Positions 1 through 6,179 of a DNA stretch of 7,117 bases are shown one piece after another; the first letter of the stretch is position 1, and each line of letters begins with the position of its first letter. The stretch spans positions 1-7,117 of the forward strand of contig JAGWIL010000076.1 of assembly GCA_028866335.1 (NCBI GenBank), read 5' to 3'. The stretch is from Rhodospirillales bacterium. GTDB lineage: Bacteria > Pseudomonadota > Alphaproteobacteria > Acetobacterales > Acetobacteraceae. The translations under genes were made by a program, and so were the position numbers. The notes under the pieces were generated by a model. That model did not search any database. It was not told where the DNA came from and worked only from the letters and a program-made list of their open reading frames with translations.

Positions 1-465
1 GGCGCGCTGCTCGCCTGCCTGCGCTATTACGGCCTGGTTGAGCCGTATATCGTGTCGCTATTGCCCAAGCATCTCGCGCATTTTGCCATTTATGGCGCCA
101 TGGCGGTGGTGTTTTTGGTGGTTCTGATCGTGCTCAGCCTCATCAGCGGGTTGATCGGCGGGCTGGTGCGCGATTCACCGCTTTCCGGGCTGGACCATTC
201 GCTGGGCATCGTGTTCGGCGCCGCGCGCGGGGCCGTGCTGGTGTTTCTGGCCTATATCGCGATTGGCCTGGCTGAACCCTCCTCCGCCTGGCCCGCCCCG
301 GTTGCGAATGCGCGGTTTTTGCCGCTGGCCCAGCAAGGGGCGGTTTGGGTTGTGGGCTTTTTGCCCGCGCAATACCGGCCGAAAATTCAGCCGCTGCCCG
401 GCCCGGCGGCACCCTCCGCCAGCCAGCTTATGCAGCAACCGGTTTCAGGCGGGGCACAGCAGTGA
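1..465 (+). CDS. cvpA: CvpA family membrane protein, C-terminal part (5' end outside window)
   Basis: The reading frame is open from base 1, so the gene begins upstream; the GTG at 52 is internal. The visible 154 residues show two strongly hydrophobic segments (about 28-55 and 66-90 of the fragment). They are joined by a charged turn and a stretch reading LSGLDHSLGIVFGAARGA, the pattern typical of the CvpA (colicin V production) family, where a 'LD..LG..FG..RG' motif precedes the last membrane helix. The tail from about 91 onward is soluble and ends in a Pro/Ala/Gln-rich stretch. CvpA proteins are small inner-membrane proteins of unclear biochemical role, linked to colicin V export and to envelope homeostasis. 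In many proteobacteria cvpA is followed directly by purF; here it ends 11 bp from a convergent gene, so that partner is absent. Family call fairly sure; exact function unknown. Confidence 0.85.
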   Translation, partial: GALLACLRYYGLVEPYIVSLLPKHLAHFAIYGAMAVVFLVVLIVLSLISGLIGGLVRDSPLSGLDHSLGIVFGAARGAVLVFLAYIAIGLAEPSSAWPAPVANARFLPLAQQGAVWVVGFLPAQYRPKIQPLPGPAAPSASQLMQQPVSGGAQQ

Positions 466-476
466 GCAGAGTTTGA

Positions 477-2018
477 TTATCTGGCCCCAGGCTGTGCGCG
501 GTTATAGACATAGGTTATAATGTCGCCCGCCTTACGGTCAGTTGCCTCGTTCTTGACGCCGTGAACGATGAAAATATCGTCTGGTTTACCAAACATGGCG
601 ATTATGGAATTGGGTTTTGGCCACTCCGCGGCTGCGGACGTGCTGACAAAAAACCGGGTGCTGGTTATATTGCCTTCATACCAGCTTTGTTTTGCGAACC
701 AGTCATATGCGCTTAAATTACCATGACGGTCCTGAATAATGGCCGCAACTTTGATTTTGCCGCCGGTGGCCAGCGTTGTGTCTGAAGCCTGCCAATATCC
801 GGCATAGCCGCGGGTAAGCCCATGCGCTTCAAGTGCGGCAACGTAACCGCCATCTCCGGCAAGAAAATGAACGGAATTTTCGGGTAACTGCGCTAATTTT
901 ACCAAGCACGCACCTAAGGCCAGAACGCAGACGGTGAGGCTGTAACCAGCAATTATGGTATCTTTACGGGTGAATTTGGCGGCAAGTATTGATGCGCATA
1001 CCCAGGCGGGCAGAAGGTAGCGCGCAGCGGATATTCCCGATCTTGGCTGTATAAAAACAACAGAACAAATATTCGTAGCAACGATGAGCAATAAACAGAG
1101 ATCCATAAATTCTAGTTTACGAAAATTGCGCACGCATTGAGATACCGAAGATATCAACAAGGCAACGAGCGGGATACGAAGCCCGGTGAGAAGCATCAGC
1201 CAGAGCGATTGGCCGGAGGGAAGACAGCCCAGCGTTACCAGCCAGAGAAACATTGCCCTGTAAATTTCGCCAGGAATGGCCTCTGGCCTAACCAAAGCCG
1301 GGATGTTGGATGCCGGCTGGGTGAAGCCACCTGTTACAAGATTGAGCCGCAACAGGCCCATCCCGATAGCGACGCAGGCGAGATAGAGAAAAATAATCCG
1401 CTTATATGAAGGGAGTTTGCAAAGCCATAACGCCAGCAGCAGCGGAAACGTAAGGATTAATTGAAAGAACGGATCCGAAAAGGATGCGTCGATGACAACA
1501 AAGGCAAACAGGCCTGCCCATAACCAATGCAGCCGTCCGGCTTTGAATAATTTGCCGCACAACATCACCGTCAGGATCATGAAGATTGTGGTGGGGACAT
1601 GAAACGGTGCCTGGAAATATAAATGTTCCGTAAACGGACCAAAAACCGGAATCAGCAAAGTTGCTGCCAGAATAGACATGGATTGGAATGAAAACTCACG
1701 CCTGCTTGCAAGATAAACCGCCAGAACGGCCAAGCCTGACCATTGCAGAACCGGCACAAGCCGCAATGCCAGACACGCGTTATGCGTGATACGCCATATG
1801 AATGCGTAGGATATTTCGTCCAGCCCCAGATAATTATCCGGCGCCATGAACCAACCATGCAACCGCCAGTTTCCGCTGACCATATCCTGTGCGGCAAGCA
1901 TCGCATTCGCGGTATCTGAGTTAACTGGTTCTATAACGAAAATTTGATAATAAAACAGAATCAAACCCAAAGCACCGGCTGCCCAGAGCAGCATTTTACG
2001 GTTGCGCCTCATGGCCAT
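477..2018 (-). CDS. Polytopic membrane protein, probable GT-C-type glycosyltransferase
   Basis: A 513-residue protein with about 11-12 hydrophobic segments, roughly at 9-29, 82-104, 114-130, 142-156, 164-181, 186-200, 207-223, 252-268, 273-292, 304-323, 333-348 and 354-374, followed by a soluble C-terminal region from about 380. The first loop after TM1 is acidic and aromatic, with N33-S-D35 and a DNYLGLDE stretch at 61-68. This placement of Asp/Glu is how GT-C enzymes arrange their catalytic loop; they transfer sugars from polyprenyl-phosphate donors on the periplasmic side. No family signature is certain, so 'GT-C' rests on topology and the acidic loop. ATG at 2018 is chosen because a candidate promoter lies just upstream and leaves a leader of about 20 nt; ATG at 2012 is equally possible, and the ribosome site (GGGA at 2030-2033) is weak. 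GC is clearly lower than in the flanking housekeeping genes. It is divergent from a GT2/TVP38 pair, which suggests a shared surface-glycan role. Confidence 0.6.
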   Translation of the reverse strand: MAMRRNRKMLLWAAGALGLILFYYQIFVIEPVNSDTANAMLAAQDMVSGNWRLHGWFMAPDNYLGLDEISYAFIWRITHNACLALRLVPVLQWSGLAVLAVYLASRREFSFQSMSILAATLLIPVFGPFTEHLYFQAPFHVPTTIFMILTVMLCGKLFKAGRLHWLWAGLFAFVVIDASFSDPFFQLILTFPLLLALWLCKLPSYKRIIFLYLACVAIGMGLLRLNLVTGGFTQPASNIPALVRPEAIPGEIYRAMFLWLVTLGCLPSGQSLWLMLLTGLRIPLVALLISSVSQCVRNFRKLEFMDLCLLLIVATNICSVVFIQPRSGISAARYLLPAWVCASILAAKFTRKDTIIAGYSLTVCVLALGACLVKLAQLPENSVHFLAGDGGYVAALEAHGLTRGYAGYWQASDTTLATGGKIKVAAIIQDRHGNLSAYDWFAKQSWYEGNITSTRFFVSTSAAAEWPKPNSIIAMFGKPDDIFIVHGVKNEATDRKAGDIITYVYNRAQPGAR

Positions 2019-2045
2019 TTAAATCGCTTTCCCGATAAAACTTGA

Positions 2046-2074
2046 ATCATGCGAAGGCACTATAAATTGGTCAA
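2046..2074 (-). promoter_or_regulatory. Candidate sigma-70 promoter for the GT-C-like gene
   Basis: On the minus strand, TTGACC (2074-2069, 5 of 6 to the -35 consensus) is followed after exactly 17 nt by CATGAT (2051-2046, 4 of 6 to TATAAT). Transcription would begin near 2039 and give a leader of about 20 nt before the ATG at 2018. Spacing and position fit; there is no experimental support. Confidence 0.4.
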
Positions 2075-2089
2075 ATAAATGATATTGAC
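2070..2089. repeat. Inverted repeat GTCAA-N10-TTGAC between divergent genes
   Basis: GTCAA at 2070-2074 is mirrored by TTGAC at 2085-2089 across an AT-rich 10-bp centre. Each arm is also the core of a candidate -35 element, one per strand. The symmetry may therefore come only from two back-to-back promoters, or it may be an operator through which one regulator controls both directions. Confidence 0.45.
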
Positions 2090-2114
2090 GGAAAAACTGA
2101 GCATCAGCTAGCGT
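2085..2114 (+). promoter_or_regulatory. Candidate promoter for the GT2-TVP38 operon
   Basis: TTGACG (2085-2090, 5 of 6 to the -35 consensus) is followed after 18 nt by TAGCGT (2109-2114), which keeps the three most conserved -10 bases (T1, A2, T6) but not the rest. The start would be near 2121, about 100 nt before the GT2 ATG, so the operon would carry a leader with the GGGAG element and the small ORF. Weaker than the minus-strand promoter. Confidence 0.3.
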
Positions 2115-2130
2115 AAAACCACAGGGAGAC

Positions 2131-2232
2131 GTGTACTGTGCTTTATCAATTGCAGGCAATATGGCTCATATGAAATCACGCGGCGGCAATATATGGCAAT
2201 ATCTCGGCCTGGCACGGTTTTATGCTGGCTGA
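2131..2232 (+). CDS. Possible small leader ORF upstream of the GT2 gene
   Basis: An open frame runs from GTG 2131 (33 aa), or from ATG 2161 (23 aa) or ATG 2170 (20 aa), to a TGA at 2230-2232. The stop lies inside the start of the GT2 gene and gives an 11-nt overlap, the same length as the GT2/TVP38 overlap downstream. A purine-rich GGGAG sits at 2124-2128: only 2 nt from GTG 2131, too close for a good ribosome site, and 9 nt from GTG 2138, which gives an 11-codon ORF in another frame. GCAGG at 2152-2156 sits 4 nt before ATG 2161 and is a fair site for it. The GT2 start itself lacks a clear Shine-Dalgarno, so coupling from this ORF would make sense. The peptide (basic and aromatic) is not recognised. 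A chance ORF is quite possible. Confidence 0.25.
   Translation: MYCALSIAGNMAHMKSRGGNIWQYLGLARFYAG
2155..2202. repeat. Three direct copies of GGCAATAT, spaced 30 and 10 bp
   Basis: Exact copies start at 2155, 2185 and 2195. The last two run together as GGCAATATATGGCAATAT, and the first continues as GGCAATATGGC. The starts are separated by 30 and 10 bp, so the copies fall on the same face of the helix. They lie in the leader of the GT2 operon, just before its start codon. They could be a protein-binding site, an RNA element or part of the small ORF; no known motif is recognised. Confidence 0.5.
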
Positions 2233-2968
2233 GCATAAAATTGTCGTTGTGCTGCCGGCCTATAATGCTGCCCGCACGCTGGAACGCACATTCGCCGAAA
2301 TTCCAGCCGGAATCGTGGACCACGTTATTCTGACGGACGATGCCTCCAACGACGATACTGCTGCGATCTCGCGCAGCCTGGGCATACACACGCTTGTCCA
2401 TGAAAAAAACCGCGGCTACGGGGCGAACCAGAAAACCTGCTATGCCGAAGCGCTGCGGCTGGGCGCGGATATTGTGATCATGGTGCATCCTGATTACCAA
2501 TATTCTCCCAAGCTGATTATCGCCATGGCGGCCATGATTACGTCCGGCCATTATTCTGTTGTGCTGGCTTCGCGTATTCTTGGCACCGGTGCGTTGAAAG
2601 GTGGGATGCCGCTTTATAAATATGTAGCGAACCGGATATTGACCTTTGTTGAGAATATCCTGCTTGGCCTGAAGCTTTCTGAATATCACACAGGATACCG
2701 TGCCTGGAGTGCTGATACTCTCCGTGCGCTGCCGCTGGAGCGTTGTTCTGATGATTTCGTTTTCGATAACCAGATGCTCGCCCTGGCGGCTAAAGCGGGT
2801 GCCGCCATTGGTGAAATTTCCTGTCCGACCAAATATTTTGCCGAAGCTTCATCCATCAATTTCAGGCGCTCCATGGTTTACGGCCTGGGCGTGTTGCGAA
2901 CGGCACTGGATTACCGCCTGGCCAAGTGGAACCTAAAGCGTTCCGATTTATTCTCCGATGCTTCGTAG
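2222..2968 (+). CDS. Family 2 glycosyltransferase, DPM1/DPG-synthase-like
   Basis: A 248-residue cytoplasmic GT-A fold enzyme expected to move a sugar from a nucleotide sugar to a lipid or polyprenyl-phosphate acceptor. The N-terminus gives the nucleotide-binding strand VVVLPAYNA (8-16) and TDDASNDDT (38-46). The metal/donor site usually written DxD reads [10 protein letters not shown] (87-96). Further on are ASR (116-118), HTGYRAWS (156-163) and FDNQM (181-185), all in the order seen in the polyprenyl-phosphate mannosyl/glucosyltransferase-like branch. No membrane segment is evident, unlike GtrB-type enzymes, which carry C-terminal helices. ATG 2222 is the only usual start after an in-frame stop at 2171-2173 and places the first strand where the family expects it; no strong ribosome site precedes it. 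It overlaps the TVP38 gene by 11 nt, so the two form an operon. Family sure; donor and acceptor unknown. Confidence 0.88.
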   Translation: MLAEHKIVVVLPAYNAARTLERTFAEIPAGIVDHVILTDDASNDDTAAISRSLGIHTLVHEKNRGYGANQKTCYAEALRLGADIVIMVHPDYQYSPKLIIAMAAMITSGHYSVVLASRILGTGALKGGMPLYKYVANRILTFVENILLGLKLSEYHTGYRAWSADTLRALPLERCSDDFVFDNQMLALAAKAGAAIGEISCPTKYFAEASSINFRRSMVYGLGVLRTALDYRLAKWNLKRSDLFSDAS

Positions 2969-3632
2969 ATTTACCATCCTTGCTGGGCTGGCGATATTGC
3001 TCTGCACAGGTGCAAGCTTGGCCGCACGGCCATATATCGGGAGCCTCCTAGCAGAAATGGCGCACCGGCTGCCAACGGCGAGCTTCACGAACGGGGTGAT
3101 TTTCACGGCCGCCGTCTTGGTTCTGTCCCTTATCGGCATTGTGCCGGGCGCGCTGCTGGGCGTAGCTGGCGGCGCAATCTTCGGAACCATAATGGGAACG
3201 ATTTACAGCGGCGCCGGAATTTTGCTTGGCGCATTCTGTGCTTTTCTTATCTGCCGTTCCGCGCTCAGGCCGCGTATTACCGCCTGGCTGCGCCATCACG
3301 GCTGGCTTGAACGGATGGATAAAGCGCTGATCGCCGATGGGTGGCGGATGGTGGCGCTGTTACGCGTCTCTCCCATTATGCCGTTTTCCATCACGTCTTA
3401 TGCGCTCAGCCTGTCAGGTATCAGTAAACGCGATTATATGCTCGGCACGCTGGCGGCGATACCGCCATTACTGGGTTATGTTGCGCTTGGCGCGTTGGGT
3501 GGGTTGAGTTTTGAATCACGAAAAGAGCCTGCTCAGTTCATTCATTTTGCTTTGACGGCTTTTGGGGTTGCCGCGACATTTATATTGGTCTGGCATATGA
3601 TCCGGTTACTACGCCGTGTTGGAACCGCCTGA
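2958..3632 (+). CDS. TVP38/TMEM64 family (DedA superfamily, VTT domain) membrane protein
   Basis: A 224-residue inner-membrane protein. An N-terminal helix (about 5-22) is followed by a VTT domain from about 46 to 183. It shows [15 protein letters not shown] (62-76), the conserved re-entrant Pro-Gly/Gly-Gly-FG hairpin, and [21 protein letters not shown] (134-154), the second family signature with its Arg and two Pro residues. Gly/Pro-rich helices (160-183) and a last helix (about 196-217) follow. Members of the DedA superfamily are implicated in undecaprenyl-phosphate recycling and, in eukaryotes, lipid scrambling. Paired with a GT2 that may make polyprenyl-linked sugar, a role in moving or recycling the lipid carrier is plausible but inferred. 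ATG 2958 overlaps the end of the GT2 gene by 11 nt; translation is probably coupled, since no clear ribosome site is visible. GC is intermediate, lower than that of the genes to its right. Confidence 0.87.
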   Translation: MLRRFTILAGLAILLCTGASLAARPYIGSLLAEMAHRLPTASFTNGVIFTAAVLVLSLIGIVPGALLGVAGGAIFGTIMGTIYSGAGILLGAFCAFLICRSALRPRITAWLRHHGWLERMDKALIADGWRMVALLRVSPIMPFSITSYALSLSGISKRDYMLGTLAAIPPLLGYVALGALGGLSFESRKEPAQFIHFALTAFGVAATFILVWHMIRLLRRVGTA

Positions 3633-3643
3633 ATCGGTTTCAA
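3619..3643. terminator. Hairpin at the convergent TVP38/rnhB junction
   Basis: TTGGAACCG (3619-3627) pairs with CGGTTTCAA (3635-3643): a 9-bp stem with one G-U wobble and a 7-nt loop that contains the TVP38 stop codon. It lies 13 nt beyond the rnhB stop, so it could serve both convergent transcripts. Neither side has a proper U-run, so it is a weak intrinsic terminator or a 3'-end stabilising hairpin. Confidence 0.35.
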
Positions 3644-3656
3644 AATCTGCAGCCTT

Positions 3657-4247
3657 CTACAGTAACGGCCCGAAGCCGCGCCGGTGATGCGGGCTTGGCC
3701 CGTGTTCCAGAATCGCCGCGCGGTGAATGGCCGCAGCATAGCCCGCATTGCTTGCCCAGCCATAATTCGGATAGCGCGCGCCCAATTGCCGCATCAGCTT
3801 GTCCCGAAGTTCCTTGGCAACAATTGAAGCCGCGGCGATGGAAAGGCTCAAGCCGTCCCCCCCGATAAGTGTTGTGCAGGGAATGGTGATGCTGGGCTTC
3901 TTGTTGCCATCCACCAGCACATGATCCGGCGGCAAAGGCAGCGCCGCAATCGCCCGGCGCATCGCCAGAAACGAGGCGTGCAGGATGTTGAGCTTGTAAA
4001 TTTCTTCCACCGAAGCCGCCCCCACCCCAATTTCCGCTCCAGAAGCCCGCAGCGCCAGCAAGGCCGCCGCGCGCTTCCTCGGGCTGAGCTTTTTCGAATC
4101 ATCCAGCATCGCGGCAAGCTGGGCCGATAAGCCCATGGGCAACACCACCGCCGCCGCTAGCACCGGCCCGGCCAAGGGGCCGCGCCCGACTTCGTCCACC
4201 CCGGCCACACGCCCGCCAAGCGCTGCTTCGCGCGTGAAGTCAGGCAT
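3657..4247 (-). CDS. rnhB: Ribonuclease HII
   Basis: A 196-residue enzyme, close to the usual 198 of E. coli. It cuts the RNA strand of RNA/DNA hybrids and starts removal of single ribonucleotides misincorporated in DNA. The N-terminal motif [14 protein letters not shown] (16-29) carries catalytic D18 and E19 and the GRG substrate-binding turn. DDSKKLS (49-55) is the second signature. LVDGN (111-115) provides D113, and [18 protein letters not shown] (129-146) provides D131. The 18-residue gap between the last two acids matches the E. coli enzyme. YGWASNAGY (162-170) gives the conserved Tyr near the C-terminus. The frame extends to an ATG at 4286, but ATG 4247 is chosen because it sits in an ATGCCTGA overlap with the tadA stop and gives the standard N-terminus. 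Downstream of tadA and probably co-translated with it. Confidence 0.95.
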   Translation of the reverse strand: MPDFTREAALGGRVAGVDEVGRGPLAGPVLAAAVVLPMGLSAQLAAMLDDSKKLSPRKRAAALLALRASGAEIGVGAASVEEIYKLNILHASFLAMRRAIAALPLPPDHVLVDGNKKPSITIPCTTLIGGDGLSLSIAAASIVAKELRDKLMRQLGARYPNYGWASNAGYAAAIHRAAILEHGPSPHHRRGFGPLL

Positions 4248-4689
4248 CGCGCCGGGTCTCAAAAAACTCCCGCAGCAGCGCTGCACTTTCCTGCTCCCGC
4301 ACGCCGCCGATCACCTCCGGCTTGTGGTGTGTGGTGGGTTGGGTGAACAGACGCGGCCCATGTTCCACAGCGCCGGTTTTGGGGTCATACGCGCCGAACA
4401 CCAGCCTGCCCACGCGCAACGCCGCAATCGCCCCGGCGCAAAAGGCGCAGGGTTCAAGCGTCACCGTAAGTGTGCAATCAGCCAGATATTTGCTTCCCCT
4501 GGCGGCGCGGGCGGCGGAGAGCGCCAGAAATTCCGCATGGGCGGTGGGGTTCTGCCCGGCTTCCACCTGGTTGGCGGCCACGGCCAGCATCGCGCCAGAA
4601 GCGTCCGTGACGACAGCGCCCACCGGCACTTCACCCGCCTCGGCGGCACGGCGCGCTTCGTCCAGGGCGATTTGCATGGCCTTACTCAT
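4240..4689 (-). CDS. tadA: tRNA-specific adenosine deaminase
   Basis: A 149-residue cytidine-deaminase-fold enzyme that converts A34 of tRNA-Arg(ACG) to inosine, allowing one tRNA to read several codons. The zinc site is complete: HAE at 51-53 (H51 ligand, E53 proton shuttle) and PCAFC at 80-84 (C81 and C84 ligands). The N-terminal helix and VPVGAVV strand (21-27) are typical. The [13 protein letters not shown] stretch followed by a C-terminal ALLREFF helix fits TadA rather than guanine deaminase. The frame reaches 4737, but the family N-terminus fits ATG 4689 or ATG 4677; for the latter, GAGTAAGG lies just before the start. It overlaps rnhB by 8 nt and is divergent from the PuuD-like gene with only 46 bp between starts, so its promoter must lie in or near that gap. 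Confidence 0.94.
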   Translation of the reverse strand: MSKAMQIALDEARRAAEAGEVPVGAVVTDASGAMLAVAANQVEAGQNPTAHAEFLALSAARAARGSKYLADCTLTVTLEPCAFCAGAIAALRVGRLVFGAYDPKTGAVEHGPRLFTQPTTHHKPEVIGGVREQESAALLREFFETRRDA

Positions 4690-4735
4690 AGGAGTGAAAT
4701 TTGCCTCAACCCCACGGCAAGGTCTAGGTGAGGGC

Positions 4736-5446
4736 ATGAAAAAACGCCCCTTGATCGGCCTGACACTTGATGCGGAACCCGCCGGTGGCTGGTCTAAATA
4801 TCCCTGGTACGCGCTGCGCCAGAATTACACCGAGGTTGTGGCCGCGTGCGGCGGGCTGGCGGTGGCGCTGCCGCACGATGCGGAGCTGGCGGAGGATTAT
4901 CTGGACCGGCTGGACGGGCTGATTGTGACCGGCGGGGCGTTTGATGTGGACCCAGCCCTCTATGGCGATACCGAGACCCACAAAACCGTGGCGCTGAAGG
5001 CAGAGCGCACCACCGCCGAGCTGGCTTATCTGCGGGGGGCGATGGCCCGCAACATGCCCGTGCTTGGCATTTGTGGCGGGCAGCAACTGCTCGCGGTGGC
5101 TTTGGGCGGCACGCTGCACCAGCATATTCCGGATGCGATTCCAAACGCGCTGGAGCATGAACAGAAAACCAGCCATTACGAGGCAGGCCATGGCGTGGAG
5201 ATTTTGCCCGGCACCAGGCTGTTTGAGATTGTTGGCCCGGCGATGCAGGTGAACACCTCCCACCACCAGGCGGTGAAATCCGCCGGGCGGGGTGTGGTGA
5301 ATGCCCTGGCACCTGATGGCGTGATTGAAGGCATTGAGGACCCTACGATGAAATTCTGTATCGGCGTGCAGTGGCACCCGGAATATCTGGTGGATGCGGG
5401 CGATGCCGCCCTCTACCGCACCTTTCTGGCCGCCTGCCATGAGTGA
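4736..5446 (+). CDS. PuuD-like class I glutamine amidotransferase / peptidase C26 hydrolase
   Basis: A 236-residue protein with the class I glutamine amidotransferase fold and a complete Cys-His-Glu triad: C113 in LGICGGQQLL (110-119), and H214 and E216 in VQWHPE (211-216). Family marks before these are IGLTLD (7-12), IVTGGAFDVDPALYG (63-77) and the NTSHHQAV block (173-180) that separates gamma-glutamyl-GABA-hydrolase-type members from GMP synthase types. PuuD of E. coli hydrolyses gamma-glutamyl-GABA in putrescine breakdown, but no other putrescine gene is nearby, so the substrate here is unknown; another gamma-glutamyl amide is possible. The start is supported by AGGTGA at 4726-4731, 4 nt before the ATG. 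It is the first gene of a tight operon and overlaps the pseudouridine synthase by 8 nt (ATGAGTGA). Confidence 0.88.
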   Translation: MKKRPLIGLTLDAEPAGGWSKYPWYALRQNYTEVVAACGGLAVALPHDAELAEDYLDRLDGLIVTGGAFDVDPALYGDTETHKTVALKAERTTAELAYLRGAMARNMPVLGICGGQQLLAVALGGTLHQHIPDAIPNALEHEQKTSHYEAGHGVEILPGTRLFEIVGPAMQVNTSHHQAVKSAGRGVVNALAPDGVIEGIEDPTMKFCIGVQWHPEYLVDAGDAALYRTFLAACHE

Positions 5447-6179
5447 AGAAAACCCTGAGCGCGGCGAGCGCATTGCCAAATTCCTCTCCCGCGCGGGCGT
5501 GGCATCCCGCCGGGACGCGGAGGTGATGATCGAGGCCGGGCGCGTGCGGATGAACAACGCGCCCGTGAGCCACCCGGCGGTGTTCGTGAAAAAAGGCGAT
5601 ATGGTGCTGGTGGATGGCAAGCCGGTAAATGAGCCGGAGCGCACCCGCCTGTTCCGCTATCACAAGCCGGAAGGACTGGTGACCACGCATAAAGACCCCG
5701 AAGGCCGGCCCACGGTTTTTGAGAAACTGCCGCCCGGCCTGCCGCGCCTCATCTCCATCGGGCGGTTGGATTTAACCTCCGAGGGGTTGTTGCTGCTGAC
5801 CAATGACGGCGCGCTCTCTCGCCAGCTTGAACTCCCCGCGACCGGCTGGCTGCGCCGCTATCGCGTGCGCGTGCATGGAGGGGTTTCCCAGGACAAGATT
5901 AAACGCCTGGCCGATGGGCTGGTGGTGGAGCGGGTGAAATACGGGCCCATCGAAGCCGCGATTGATTCTGTGCAGCGGTCCAACACCTGGCTTTCCATGA
6001 GCCTGCGTGAGGGCAAGAACCGCGAGATCCGCCGGGTGATGGAGGCACTGGAACTACCAGTGACACGGCTTATCCGCGTGGCGTACGGGCCGTTTCAGCT
6101 TGGCACACTGCCGCGCGGGGCGGCGGAAGAGGTGAACGGCAAGATTTTGCGCGAACAGGTGCCCGGATTGGCGAAGTGA
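5439..6179 (+). CDS. RsuA/RluB-family rRNA pseudouridine synthase
   Basis: A 246-residue enzyme that isomerises uridine to pseudouridine in ribosomal RNA. An S4 RNA-binding domain spans about 11-57 (RIAKFLSRAGVASRR at 11-25). The catalytic domain follows, with YHKPEGLVTT (74-83) and the ISIGRLDLTSEGLLLLTNDG block (105-124) in which D111 is the catalytic aspartate. REGKNREIRRVMEAL (190-204) is the second family signature. The architecture matches RsuA, RluB, RluE and RluF. The S4 domain and alphaproteobacterial context favour RluB-like modification of 23S rRNA, but 16S (RsuA-like) cannot be excluded. ATG 5439 is chosen over an upstream ATG at 5394 because it gives the standard S4 start and overlaps the previous stop by 8 nt. 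Its own stop overlaps the rsmD start by 4 nt (GTGA). Confidence 0.93.
   Translation: MSEENPERGERIAKFLSRAGVASRRDAEVMIEAGRVRMNNAPVSHPAVFVKKGDMVLVDGKPVNEPERTRLFRYHKPEGLVTTHKDPEGRPTVFEKLPPGLPRLISIGRLDLTSEGLLLLTNDGALSRQLELPATGWLRRYRVRVHGGVSQDKIKRLADGLVVERVKYGPIEAAIDSVQRSNTWLSMSLREGKNREIRRVMEALELPVTRLIRVAYGPFQLGTLPRGAAEEVNGKILREQVPGLAK

Noticed and set aside
454..497. Inverted repeat GCACAGC / GCTGTGC around the cvpA and GT-C-like stop codons, as a terminator
   Set aside because: The arms are exact but separated by 30 nt, there is no U-run, and GGGGC/GCCCC offers a competing pairing. Not convincing as a terminator.
2108..2689. 193-aa open frame on the minus strand opposite the GT2 gene
   Set aside because: It is antisense to a clearly conserved glycosyltransferase and has no recognisable domain; a shadow frame.
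477..3632. The low-GC block as a transposon or prophage fragment
   Set aside because: No transposase, integrase, terminal inverted repeats or target duplication could be found at either edge.
4672..4700. TTGCAT-N17-TGAAAT as a promoter for the PuuD-like operon
   Set aside because: The -35 matches only 3 of 6 and overlaps the tadA coding start. Possible, but not distinguishable from chance in this short divergent gap.
4322..4735. N-terminal extension of the PuuD-like protein (374-aa open frame)
   Set aside because: The extra residues lie antisense to tadA and do not resemble the family. The ATG at 4736 has a good AGGTGA site and gives the standard length.
4724..5644. 306-aa open frame on the minus strand
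   Set aside because: It lies opposite the PuuD-like and pseudouridine synthase genes, with composition typical of antisense frames in GC-rich DNA.
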